A DNA stretch of 64,000 nt. Origin: Adhaeribacter aquaticus DSM 16391. Its GTDB lineage: Bacteria; Bacteroidota; Bacteroidia; Cytophagales; Hymenobacteraceae. The notes under the pieces are model-generated. The model was given only the letters and a program-made list of their open reading frames with translations. It was not told where the DNA came from and made no database searches. Location of the stretch: contig NZ_KI421517.1 of NCBI RefSeq assembly GCF_000473365.1, positions 2,816,895 through 2,880,894 on the forward strand, read 5' to 3'. This document shows, in pieces, positions 17,166 through 25,882 of this stretch (the stretch's first letter is position 1; each line of letters opens with the position of its first letter). The position numbers and the translations under genes are program-made.

Positions 17166-18647
17166 ATGACAATGCGGTCACAAGCTCTTACTCTGGTTGC
17201 TATATTTTTGCTTCTTTTAACTTCTGACCCTGCGGCAGCTCAACATACCAGCGGACCATGGTCTCTGGAAGAATGTATCAACTATGCTATTAATAATAAT
17301 GCAGATGTAAGAGCTAGCCAGCTGGATCTGGAAAGCAGTAAAGCAGCTCAGGTGCAGGCAAAAGCCAGTTTGTTACCAAATAGCCAATTAGGAGCTAATC
17401 ACTTTTATAATTTTGGGCGATCAATAGATCCGTTCACGAATCAGTATGTAGAGGCGCAGATACAAGCCAATGATTTTAATCTGAATTCCAGTTTAGTGCT
17501 GTTTAATGGCTTACAAAAGCAGAACGTTATCCGGCAAAATAATTTAAGTGTAAAAGCAAATCAGGAATTTGTAGAACAGGCAAATAACACCGTTTCGCTA
17601 AATATTGCTTTAGCCTACCTGTCAGTACTGCAAAACGAGGAGTTACTGGAAATTGCTAATCGACAGGTAACTACTTCCCGCAGCCAGTCAGCCCGGGCAG
17701 AAAAGTTAGTCGCTGCCGGGGCTATGGCCTCCTATACCTTAGCTGATTTACAAGTACAAGCTGGTAATGATGAACTGGAACTGGTAAATGCACAGAATAA
17801 TTTAATTACGGCAAAACTTAATTTAATGCAGTTAATGAACCTGCCTGCCACCACCGATTTTCAGGTGCAGAAGCTCAGTGTTAATGCTATTATTACGTCT
17901 GGATACGATAAATCTGATAACGAAATATATGATATTGCTGAAAAAACGCAACCTAACATATTAGGAGCAGATTTTCGGGTAAAAAGCACAGCCAGGGCAT
18001 TGCAGGCGGCTAAAGGAACCCTTTTACCTTCAATATCCATGTTTGGGTACATTGGAAGTGCTTATTCCAGTGCTGCGCAAACCAGCCGGTTTGTAGCCGA
18101 TGGAACAGGTTATACTACCCGCGAAGTTACATCTGCCACAGATTATGTTTTGATAAATGGAAATAAGCAACCCATTATTAGAACCGTAAATGAACCTAAT
18201 GGCAGTTTGCAAAGCTTTTATTATTTCGATCAGTTACAATTCAACTTACGAAAATCGATAGGTTTAAATTTAACCATTCCAATTCTGAATGGCTGGCAAG
18301 CCCGCAACCGAATCAGTACAGCCGTAATCAATAAAAAACGTGCTGAATTTATTGCCAGTACAGAACGCATTAAATTGCGCCAAAATATTGAACAGGCTTT
18401 TGCTAATTTAACCTCTTCTCAGGCTCGTTTTCAAACATCAACTAAACAAGCTGAGGCCACGGAGATTGCTTATCAGGCAGCCCAAAAACGGTTTGAGAAT
18501 GGTAGTACCCATTTCGTGGACTTAAACCTGGCCAAAACCAATTATGATCGGGCACAATCTAATTTGGTACGGGTAAAGTATGAATTTGTGTTCCGAAAGA
18601 AGATTCTGGATTTTTACCAAAATAAACCCATCACCTTACAAGAATAA
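17166..18647 (+). CDS. TolC-family outer-membrane protein (orphan)
   Basis: The 493-residue protein begins with a signal peptide (cleavage likely after PAAAQ, near residue 26) and the family opening WSLEECINYAINNNADVRAS. Two helical halves follow, with the repeated turn motif LVAAGAMASYTLADLQVQAG near 180-200 and RFENGSTHFVDLNLAKTNYD near 440-460. It stands alone, with no adjacent adaptor or inner-membrane pump, so its partners must be encoded elsewhere. A second ATG six bases downstream is equally possible as the start. Confidence 0.92.
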   Translation: MTMRSQALTLVAIFLLLLTSDPAAAQHTSGPWSLEECINYAINNNADVRASQLDLESSKAAQVQAKASLLPNSQLGANHFYNFGRSIDPFTNQYVEAQIQANDFNLNSSLVLFNGLQKQNVIRQNNLSVKANQEFVEQANNTVSLNIALAYLSVLQNEELLEIANRQVTTSRSQSARAEKLVAAGAMASYTLADLQVQAGNDELELVNAQNNLITAKLNLMQLMNLPATTDFQVQKLSVNAIITSGYDKSDNEIYDIAEKTQPNILGADFRVKSTARALQAAKGTLLPSISMFGYIGSAYSSAAQTSRFVADGTGYTTREVTSATDYVLINGNKQPIIRTVNEPNGSLQSFYYFDQLQFNLRKSIGLNLTIPILNGWQARNRISTAVINKKRAEFIASTERIKLRQNIEQAFANLTSSQARFQTSTKQAEATEIAYQAAQKRFENGSTHFVDLNLAKTNYDRAQSNLVRVKYEFVFRKKILDFYQNKPITLQE

Positions 18648-18892
18648 ATTGTAAAGCGACATAGCCAGTTTTAGTGTTTAGTCTGTGTTTTTATAAAATT
18701 AATAGCTGTTGGGAGTAATTCATTTTTAATATAGTTTCTCTTAAATTTCACAGCTATGTCAAGAGGTAGATTCCTGACGGGTATCTAAATTAAGAGCGGA
18801 CCTGATAGTATTTGCTATAGATTTTTAGAAAACGATGCGAATAAAATGCCGTAGCTAACAGGTAGAAGGAAAGCTTCTGACACAAAAGAGCT

Positions 18893-20290
18893 ATGGCAAG
18901 AGAAAAATTAAAAGGTAAGGATATTCTGGATTTAGGTTATCCGGAAAGTAAGGTAATAGGCTTAGCCTTAAACCTGATGGAAAAGTATTTTAAAAGCACC
19001 AGCAAAGACGACCAGCTGGCCATGCTGAATGATTTGTTTCATAACCCTGATAAATACCGCCATCATAAAAAGCTGGAAAAGCTGGTGCAGGAGCTTGATG
19101 CGGAGAAAGATAAAATGCGGGAAGTAAACCTGGCTGAAAGTCAGCTGGATTTTAAAACTTACGGCGCCGAGTATATTGAGCGGGGAGCAGTGTTGCAAAT
19201 GGAAACTGCTATGAGTTTGCCCATAACGGTTGCCGGAGCCTTAATGCCTGATGCGCACCAGGGGTATGGGCTGCCAATTGGTGGGGTTTTAGCCACCGAA
19301 AATGCTGTGATACCTTATGGTGTGGGAGTGGATATTGGCTGCCGCATGTGCTTAACTCTGTACAATTTGCCGGTAAACCTGCTGGATAGAGACAAAAGTA
19401 AATTTAAACAATTTTTAAACGATAATACCCGGTTTGGGGCTGGTAACGGATTTGAACGGCCAATGGATGATCCGATCTTTGGTAGAAAAGAATTTAAAGA
19501 AATACCTTTATTAAAGGGGCTAAAACAAAAAGCGTATGACCAGATAGGCAGCTCCGGGTCTGGTAACCATTTTGTAGAATTTGGCATAGCTGACATTACG
19601 GATAAAAAAAATGAGATGGAGGTGCCGGTAGGTCAGTATTTAGCCGTTTTGTCTCATTCGGGCTCAAGGGGCTTAGGGGCTACCATTGCTAACCATTATA
19701 CCAAGTTGGCTATGAGCACCCGTAAACTGCCGCCCCACGCTAGGCACCTGGCTTGGCTAGATATGGATTCAGAAGAAGGTCAGGAGTATTGGCAGGCCAT
19801 GAACTTAGCCGGCGATTATGCTTCGGCGTGTCATCATCAGATACATAAACGCCTAGGAGATGCTTTAGGAGAGAAACCGCTTGCCCTAATTGAGAACCAC
19901 CATAACTTTGCCTGGAAAGAAGAATATGAAGGGCAGGAAGTAATTGTGCACCGTAAAGGCGCCACTCCGGCTGGGAGAGGAGTATTAGGAATCATTCCGG
20001 GGTCCATGGCCTCTCCCGGCTTTATTGTGCGGGGAAAAGGCGTGGAAGAAGCCGTTAACTCTGCCTCACACGGAGCCGGCCGTATCATGTCGCGTCGCCA
20101 AGCGTTAGATACTATAACCCAAAAAGAAATAAAAGAAATTTTGGCTAAACATAATGTGGAATTAATAGGAGGCGGTATAGACGAAGCACCCATGGCTTAT
20201 AAAGACATTAATCATGTAATGAAAAGCCAGGAAGAGTTAGTAGAAGTGCTGGGCACATTTACGCCGCGTATTGTGCGCATGGACCGCTAA
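18893..20290 (+). CDS. rtcB: RtcB family RNA ligase
   Basis: The 465-residue protein carries the RtcB hallmarks: the metal motif VDIGCRMC with Cys150, the GSSGSGNHFVEFG loop near 222-235, SHSGSRGLG, ENHHNF, and ASHGAGR, whose His393 corresponds to the guanylylated histidine. Family members join RNA ends with 2',3'-cyclic phosphate or 3'-phosphate to 5'-hydroxyl using GTP and manganese, in tRNA repair or splicing. The 'HRKGATPAGRG' segment has proline where many members have arginine. It stands alone, with no RtcA, RtcR or archease nearby. Confidence 0.93.
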   Translation: MAREKLKGKDILDLGYPESKVIGLALNLMEKYFKSTSKDDQLAMLNDLFHNPDKYRHHKKLEKLVQELDAEKDKMREVNLAESQLDFKTYGAEYIERGAVLQMETAMSLPITVAGALMPDAHQGYGLPIGGVLATENAVIPYGVGVDIGCRMCLTLYNLPVNLLDRDKSKFKQFLNDNTRFGAGNGFERPMDDPIFGRKEFKEIPLLKGLKQKAYDQIGSSGSGNHFVEFGIADITDKKNEMEVPVGQYLAVLSHSGSRGLGATIANHYTKLAMSTRKLPPHARHLAWLDMDSEEGQEYWQAMNLAGDYASACHHQIHKRLGDALGEKPLALIENHHNFAWKEEYEGQEVIVHRKGATPAGRGVLGIIPGSMASPGFIVRGKGVEEAVNSASHGAGRIMSRRQALDTITQKEIKEILAKHNVELIGGGIDEAPMAYKDINHVMKSQEELVEVLGTFTPRIVRMDR

Positions 20291-20382
20291 TTGTTTTCAG
20301 GCTAGAAATTAAATTTTATTTCAGATTTACAATATAATTTTGATATTAGCGCTATCTATTTGTCTACCAAAAATAAACACCT

Positions 20383-20934
20383 ATGATTAATTCAGCGATT
20401 ACAAGTTCTATTAAAACTAGCATGATTGCCTGCATGCTGTTATTGTATTCTTTTGTAAGTTTAGCTCAGGGCAATGGGGCCCCTGCCAGTCCGCCAGCCA
20501 GTGCATCTGGTAAAATTGGAACTACGGATGTTTCAATTAAATATAGTTCTCCTGCCGTTAAAGGCCGTAAAATATGGGGTGAGCTAGTGCCTTATGGGCA
20601 GGTTTGGCGTACCGGTGCCAACGAGGCTACTACTATTACTTTTTCTAAAGATGTAACGGTAGAAGGACAACCATTGAAAGCAGGTACTTATGCTTTATTC
20701 ACCATCCCTACAGAAAATGAGTGGACAGTTGTATTTAATAATACTGCCAAGCAATGGGGCGCCTTTAAATACGACCAGGCACAAGATGTGCTACGGGTAA
20801 AAGTAAAACCAGTAGCTTCTAAAGAAAATAATGAACGCATGAAAATTGCTATAAAGCCACAAGGTAAGAGTGCTGGTGTAATAACTGTTTCCTGGGAGAA
20901 ATTAGCGGTTCCGTTTACCGTAAAAGCTTCCTAG
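20383..20934 (+). CDS. DUF2911 family secreted protein
   Basis: This 183-residue protein has a signal peptide (about residues 1-29, ending SLAQ) and then the DUF2911 domain with the typical blocks SPAVKGRKIWGELVPYGQVW and RTGANEATTITFSKDV, near 56-92. The domain is common in Bacteroidota and has no known biochemical role. The gene is monocistronic and is followed by a textbook terminator. Localisation in the periplasm or outer envelope is inferred from the signal peptide. Confidence 0.92.
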   Translation: MINSAITSSIKTSMIACMLLLYSFVSLAQGNGAPASPPASASGKIGTTDVSIKYSSPAVKGRKIWGELVPYGQVWRTGANEATTITFSKDVTVEGQPLKAGTYALFTIPTENEWTVVFNNTAKQWGAFKYDQAQDVLRVKVKPVASKENNERMKIAIKPQGKSAGVITVSWEKLAVPFTVKAS

Positions 20935-20959
20935 TTAATAAAAGTAAATTTTAATGAAG

Positions 20960-20990
20960 GCCTGCTGTATTAATACAGCAGGCTTTTTTA
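20960..20990 (+). terminator. Rho-independent terminator
   Basis: GCCTGCTGTAT and its complement form a near-continuous palindrome at 20960-20983, followed by seven T. It ends the DUF2911 gene. Confidence 0.92.
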
Positions 20991-21567
20991 TTTATAATAA
21001 GCAGTCACTAAAAATATAGTATTTAAAGTTACAAGTAATAAAGAATGAAGTAGGAAATGGTTGTCCGGATCAAACTAAGAATAACTTTTTTGAAGCATCA
21101 AGTGATCAGGCGGCAACATTCAACCTTACAACAGGAACAATTGTGGGGGTGCTGTTGCATTCTTACCAGTAGGAGCTGGTTAAGAATAAAGTTATATATC
21201 CTGATCAATAAAACACTCTAAGAAATATCATACTAATAGCAATCAATTAAGGCTGATAATAAGGTTGGGCTGTTCTTTTTCCTTTACCTGTTTTATTAAA
21301 ATAGTAATTAAAATTTTTTGCTGCTCGTTTTTAATGAAATCACGGTTTGTGTAAAATATTTTAAAGTTAATTGGTTGTTTATTGATTCAATTTCAAAATA
21401 GATATACATATGTTGAATAAAGCTAATTATAATTAAAGCTCAATTTATATTCAACCCTTTATTTCGGGCATTCAACCCTGCACTTCAGCCATTCAACGAA
21501 ATAAACTTTACAGAGCCTTTTTTCTGGTGCAAATTTGCATTGTCAAGTAACAGAAATGACAGCAATT
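20991..21567. other. Intergenic region with possible gene remnant
   Basis: About 580 bases without a complete gene. Between about 21060 and 21200 short coding-like stretches appear on the plus strand, for example PYNRNNCGGAVAFLPVGAG ending in a stop and, in another frame, GCPDQTKNNFFEAS. They suggest a decayed gene or chance. The rest is AT-rich and holds the promoter of the GIN-domain gene; I see no defined box. Confidence 0.3.
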
Positions 21568-22314
21568 ATGAGAAGAATAGTACAAAATAACTGGAGTAAA
21601 TTGGTTGCAGTTGCCCTGGTATTAAATTTATCTATTACCTCTTGCTCTTTTTACGAAGAGGATCTGAAACCATCTGTTTCTGGAGAAGGTGTAATTAAGA
21701 CAGAAAGTAGAGAAGTGGAGGCTTTTTCAGAAATTGAATTAGAAACCAATGCGACTGTATATGTGACAGAAGGAGCTGAAACAAAAGTTCAGGTTAGTGC
21801 CTTTGGAAACTTACAACCGTTTGTGCAGACAATTGTAAACGGAAAAACTTTAATTATTGATAACAAAAGATCTTTCCGTTCTGAGGACCAGATTACAATA
21901 TATATAACCGTGCCTAGTGTAGAGAAATTAACCGTTAGAGGTGCCGGTAAAGTTATTAGCCAGGGTGTTTTAGGCACAGACCATTTAGCCTTAAAAGTAA
22001 CTGGTTCGGGTGAGATTAAAGTGGCAGCTGATGCAGAAACTATTAAATCGGATGTAGATGGATCTGGTACCATTGAAGTTGCCGGCCATGCTTATAGCCA
22101 GGAAGTAAACATTTCGGGTTCTGGTAAGTTATTAAGTTATGAATTATTAACCGAAGCGAGCCAAGTACAGATTGGTGGATCTGGAAATGCTTTTGCTCAG
22201 GTTGCTAAAAAGTTAGATGTAAAAATTACAGGTAGTGGCGAGGTTAAATATAAAGGCCAGCCAACCGTAGATACCAATATAACTGGCACAGGAAGAGTTA
22301 GCCAGCTTATATAA
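21568..22314 (+). CDS. GIN-domain (DUF2807) lipoprotein
   Basis: I start it at the ATG at 21568 (248 residues), because the basic MRRIVQNNWSKL opening followed by a hydrophobic stretch and TSCSF gives a good lipoprotein signal; two in-frame ATGs lie upstream at 21535 and 21556. The rest is the head GIN domain, a right-handed beta structure with repeated glycine-serine turns (VTGSGEIKV, VDGSGTIEV, GGSGNAFA, ITGSGEVKY). Such proteins are frequent envelope proteins in Bacteroidota with no assigned role. A hairpin terminator follows. It precedes a LytS/LytTR pair but is separated from it by 219 bases. Confidence 0.88.
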   Translation: MRRIVQNNWSKLVAVALVLNLSITSCSFYEEDLKPSVSGEGVIKTESREVEAFSEIELETNATVYVTEGAETKVQVSAFGNLQPFVQTIVNGKTLIIDNKRSFRSEDQITIYITVPSVEKLTVRGAGKVISQGVLGTDHLALKVTGSGEIKVAADAETIKSDVDGSGTIEVAGHAYSQEVNISGSGKLLSYELLTEASQVQIGGSGNAFAQVAKKLDVKITGSGEVKYKGQPTVDTNITGTGRVSQLI

Positions 22315-22350
22315 AGATTGTTTGTTTGTTTAGTTTGTTTGGTGTTTGTT

Positions 22351-22400
22351 AATAAACAGGACAGGTATAGTCGAGACTACTATACTTTCCTGTTTTATTA
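22351..22400 (+). terminator. Terminator-like hairpin
   Basis: Arms AATAAACAGGA and TCCTGTTTTATT, with inner pairing of GTATAGT and ACTATAC, form a long imperfect stem followed by T-rich sequence after the GIN-domain gene. Confidence 0.7.
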
Positions 22401-22533
22401 ATTTTATCCCTTTGTATTAAGTAGTTATCCTACCAAAGCCTTTGCCCTGGTTGATCTAAGGGAAAATTTTATAAAATAAGGCAGAGAAATAATTATTTTA
22501 GGTTCCTGTTACCATTTCAATCCCAAGATTTGC

Positions 22534-23586
22534 ATGAGAAGAAGAGTCAATGTGCTGATGCGGCATTATGTCTTTAAGGTAGGCACTGCTCTTATTTTAT
22601 CTCTGGTTTGGACCTTTCTGATTGCTTACCTGTTGTCGGGCAAATTTATTTACCGCCTCGATCATCTAATTCTGGACCTTACCTATTCTTTTGTTATGTT
22701 TTACCTCTTTTATGAGGGGTATATCCAGATAATGGTATTCTTAAGCAAGCGGTATCCAGCCTTACAAATGTCGGCAGAAAAATATCTTATTGGCTTGTTG
22801 ATTTTTGAAATATACAGCCTGGCAATTTTTGTACTGATTGGCGTTATACCTTTCTACCTGATTATGGGTGCGCTTAGTAATAATATGAGCGATGCGGCCG
22901 CAATCAGGTTAAATTTTATTATGCTGGTGCTAATGTCAGCTATATACTATGGCATACTTACCAGCTTTTTAGTTTTTAAGAATATTCATCAGGCCAGTTT
23001 GCAAGCCGAAAAATTACAGAAAGAGATAGCACAAGCCCAGTTTGAGTCGCTCAAAAACCAGGTAAACCCGCATTTCCTATTTAATAGTTTAAATGTCCTT
23101 ACCTCCCTTATTTCCATCGATCCACTTTTAGCTGAGAAATTTACGGAACAACTTTCCAAGGCTTACCGCTATGTGCTGGAGCACAAAGGCGACGATCTGG
23201 TACTGCTTAAAACCGAATTGGAGTTTATTTATTCCTATATATTTTTAATTGATATCCGGTTTAAAGACAAGCTCAAAGTAAATATAAACTTGCCGGAAGA
23301 AAAACTTACTTGGTTGTTGCCCCCACTTACCCTCCAATTGCTTATCGAAAACGCCATTAAGCATAATGTGCTTTCCAGAAAATCTCCGTTGCAAATAGAA
23401 ATTTTTGTGGATAAAGACAATTATTTGTGCGTCCGGAACAACCTGCAAATACGGGAAGAAGCCATGGCATCCAGTAAAGTTGGTTTGCAAAATATATCCA
23501 ATCGGTATAGTTATATAACCGATCAGCCTACTTATTTTGGGGTGGAAGGTAAAGATTACGTGACGAAGATTCCGCTGCTGCAATAA
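22534..23586 (+). CDS. LytS/YehU-type sensor histidine kinase
   Basis: The 350-residue protein has four or five membrane helices in residues 15-155, a short helix, and then the His_kinase domain with NQVNPHFLFNSLNVLTSLIS, where His180 is the expected phosphorylation site. An HATPase-like domain follows, with the N-box LLIENAIKHN near 270. This is the compact LytS/YehU class that signals to LytTR regulators. The next gene, 67 bases downstream, encodes just such a regulator, so they form a two-component pair. The stimulus is not apparent; no periplasmic sensor domain is present. Confidence 0.93.
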   Translation: MRRRVNVLMRHYVFKVGTALILSLVWTFLIAYLLSGKFIYRLDHLILDLTYSFVMFYLFYEGYIQIMVFLSKRYPALQMSAEKYLIGLLIFEIYSLAIFVLIGVIPFYLIMGALSNNMSDAAAIRLNFIMLVLMSAIYYGILTSFLVFKNIHQASLQAEKLQKEIAQAQFESLKNQVNPHFLFNSLNVLTSLISIDPLLAEKFTEQLSKAYRYVLEHKGDDLVLLKTELEFIYSYIFLIDIRFKDKLKVNINLPEEKLTWLLPPLTLQLLIENAIKHNVLSRKSPLQIEIFVDKDNYLCVRNNLQIREEAMASSKVGLQNISNRYSYITDQPTYFGVEGKDYVTKIPLLQ

Positions 23587-23653
23587 GTTGTTTTTAAATT
23601 AAATAATCCAGGGGTACTAACAGCTAACCGCAAAACATCATAAGCTGAACAAC

Positions 23654-24415
23654 ATGAACGTTATTATTATAGAGGATGAGGAATTAGCTGCCAAAAGGTT
23701 GGAAACCATGATTCTGAAGGCAGATAACAGCATTAAAATATTAGCTAAACTGGAGTCTATAGAAGAATCGGTAGATTGGTTAAAAAGTAATAATGAACCC
23801 GATCTTATTTTTCTGGATATTCACCTGGAAGATGGCATTAGCTTCAGCATTTTTGAAAAAGTGAAAGTAAGTTCGCCTATTATATTTACGACTGCTTTTG
23901 ATGAATACGCTATCAAGGCCTTTAAGCTAAAGAGCGTTGATTATTTACTAAAGCCGGTCACCCAGGAAGAACTGGAACAAAGTATAACTAAATACCGGGA
24001 GTGGGTAAGTCCACAAAACAGCAGCCCTCTGGATATGCATGCCCTTTACGAAATGATTCAGCATCGCACGCCCCAATTCCGGTCGCGTTTTTCTATTGTA
24101 GCTGGCCAGAAAATTAAAACAGTAGGTATTGAGGAGATAGCTTATTTTCATGCCGAAGAAGGTGTTGTTTGCCTGGTAACAGATAAAAAGGTAAAATACC
24201 CCCTCGATCTCAGCCTGGATCAATTAAACGACCAATTAGATCCGAAAGAGTTTTTCCGGATAAACCGCCAGTATATTGTAAAGCTATCGGCCATTGAAAA
24301 CATACATGTTTACCCTAAGAGCAAATTGCAGGTAGAGTTGCAGCCAAGTGCTCCCGGCGAAGTATTTGTAAGTTTAGATAAGGTCACCAAATTTAAAGAC
24401 TGGCTGAATGTTTAG
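23654..24415 (+). CDS. LytTR-family response regulator
   Basis: The 253-residue protein has a receiver domain (residues 1-120) with acidic pocket EDEE, phosphoacceptor Asp55 in LIFLDIHLED, a threonine in FTTAFDEYA and lysine in YLLKPV. The C-terminal LytTR DNA-binding domain spans about 145-250 (KIKTVGIEEIAYFHAEEGVV, then FFRINRQYIV). It directly follows the LytS-type kinase and ends at a strong terminator, making a two-gene operon. Targets are unknown; the upstream GIN-domain lipoprotein gene is a reasonable candidate by position only. Confidence 0.95.
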   Translation: MNVIIIEDEELAAKRLETMILKADNSIKILAKLESIEESVDWLKSNNEPDLIFLDIHLEDGISFSIFEKVKVSSPIIFTTAFDEYAIKAFKLKSVDYLLKPVTQEELEQSITKYREWVSPQNSSPLDMHALYEMIQHRTPQFRSRFSIVAGQKIKTVGIEEIAYFHAEEGVVCLVTDKKVKYPLDLSLDQLNDQLDPKEFFRINRQYIVKLSAIENIHVYPKSKLQVELQPSAPGEVFVSLDKVTKFKDWLNV

Positions 24416-24443
24416 CACTATGTAGTATAATTAAATTTAATTA

Positions 24444-24483
24444 AACAAAACGGGCTACTAATATTAGTAGCCCGTTTTGTTTA
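24444..24483. terminator. Bidirectional terminator
   Basis: A 40-base near-perfect palindrome (core CGGGCTACTAATATTAGTAGCCCG) with A-rich left and T-rich right flanks lies between the LytTR gene and the converging gluconate permease gene. Confidence 0.93.
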
Positions 24484-24500
24484 TTATTATTTTATCTAAA

Positions 24501-25817
24501 TCAGATAACCATATTTAAAAGTAATACACCTGCTAATCCTATTACCGAAACTAATGTTTCCATAATAGACCAGGTAGCCATAGTTTGCGGAATATTTAAA
24601 CTGAAATATTCTTTAAACATCCAGAAGCCAGGGTCGTTTACGTGCGAAAACATTAAACTGCCCGATCCGGTAGCCAATACCATTAGTTCCGGGCTTACGC
24701 CGGTTGCAGAAATAACCGGTAAGGCAATACCAGCAGTAGTTATGGCGGCAACAGTGGCCGAACCTAAGCATACCCGCAATAGGGCTGCAACGCTCCAGGC
24801 CAGGAACAAAGGCGAAAGATTCATATCCTGTACAATAGCAGTTATATAATCGCCAACCCCGCTATCTACCAGTACTTGTTTAAGGGCACCACCACCGCCA
24901 ATAATCAGCATAATCATGGCAATGCTGCTGATAGATGCCGTTAAGGAACTCATGATATCATCCATTTTCCGGCCCCGGCTAATTCCTAAAGTAAAAATAG
25001 CTAATAGCACAGATAGTAGAAGTGCTATAGCGGGGTCACCAAAAAATTCTAATCCGAGTCGTACAGGAGAGGTTTCTGGCAGAACTAAACCCGAAATAGT
25101 TGCTGCCGAAATTAACAAAATAGGGAATAAGGCCGTGAAAAGGCTGGTGCCATAGCTGGGCATTTCTTCCTCGGTAAAAACTTTGGGAGTGGCTAAACCA
25201 GGAGGAGGAGAGGCCTTGTATTTACCTAAAAAGCTGGTAAAAATAGGTCCGGCAATTATAATAGCCGGTATGGCTACAATTAAACCATAAATTAAAGTTA
25301 ATCCAATGTCGGCTTTGTAAAGCACGGCAATAGAAGTAGGACCCGGGTGAGGAGGCAAATAACCATGAGTTACCGATAAGGCAGATGCCATAGGAATACC
25401 CACATACAGCAATGGCAAACCTGTAGAGGCAGCAATACTAAAAATTAATGGAATCAATAAAACAAAGCCGGCATTATAAAACATAGGTAAGCCTACTAAG
25501 AAGCCCGTCAGCATTACCGCCCATTGAATATATTTAATACCAAAGCTTTTAATCAGGCTATAAGTAATACGTTGGGCGGCCCCGCTTTCAGAAATTAAAG
25601 TGCCCAACATGGCTCCGAAGCCGAGAATAAGCGCAATAGAGCCAAGCGTGCTGCCTACGCCATTTTGTACTGAGGTAATAACCGCTTTCACCGACATGCC
25701 TTCAGCAAGCCCCAACGCAAAAGCCACCATAATAAGGGCTATAAAACCATTAAGCCGGAAAGCAATCATAAGCACCAGTAGCAAGGCAACGGCACCAATA
25801 ACTAGTAGTAAAGGCAT
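24501..25817 (-). CDS. gntP: GntP-family gluconate:H+ symporter
   Basis: The 438-residue protein is a polytopic membrane protein with about twelve helices and GntP-family blocks, including FGAMLGTLISESGAAQRI near residues 68-85, YLPPHPGPT near 153-161 and SHVNDPGFWMFKEY near 392-405. The family takes up gluconate and related sugar acids. It lies 65 bases downstream of an FGGY kinase gene on the same strand, which together give uptake and phosphorylation of gluconate or a similar acid. Exact substrate specificity cannot be read from the sequence. Confidence 0.93.
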   Translation of the reverse strand: MPLLLVIGAVALLLVLMIAFRLNGFIALIMVAFALGLAEGMSVKAVITSVQNGVGSTLGSIALILGFGAMLGTLISESGAAQRITYSLIKSFGIKYIQWAVMLTGFLVGLPMFYNAGFVLLIPLIFSIAASTGLPLLYVGIPMASALSVTHGYLPPHPGPTSIAVLYKADIGLTLIYGLIVAIPAIIIAGPIFTSFLGKYKASPPPGLATPKVFTEEEMPSYGTSLFTALFPILLISAATISGLVLPETSPVRLGLEFFGDPAIALLLSVLLAIFTLGISRGRKMDDIMSSLTASISSIAMIMLIIGGGGALKQVLVDSGVGDYITAIVQDMNLSPLFLAWSVAALLRVCLGSATVAAITTAGIALPVISATGVSPELMVLATGSGSLMFSHVNDPGFWMFKEYFSLNIPQTMATWSIMETLVSVIGLAGVLLLNMVI

Positions 25818-25882
25818 ATATTATATTTTAAGTATATTTTTAAATCTATTATCAAGAATGTTATCCTGCTCAATTTACCTTT

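Noticed and set aside
19837-20193. 118-codon minus-strand frame
   Set aside because: Antisense to rtcB, whose motifs are intact on the plus strand.
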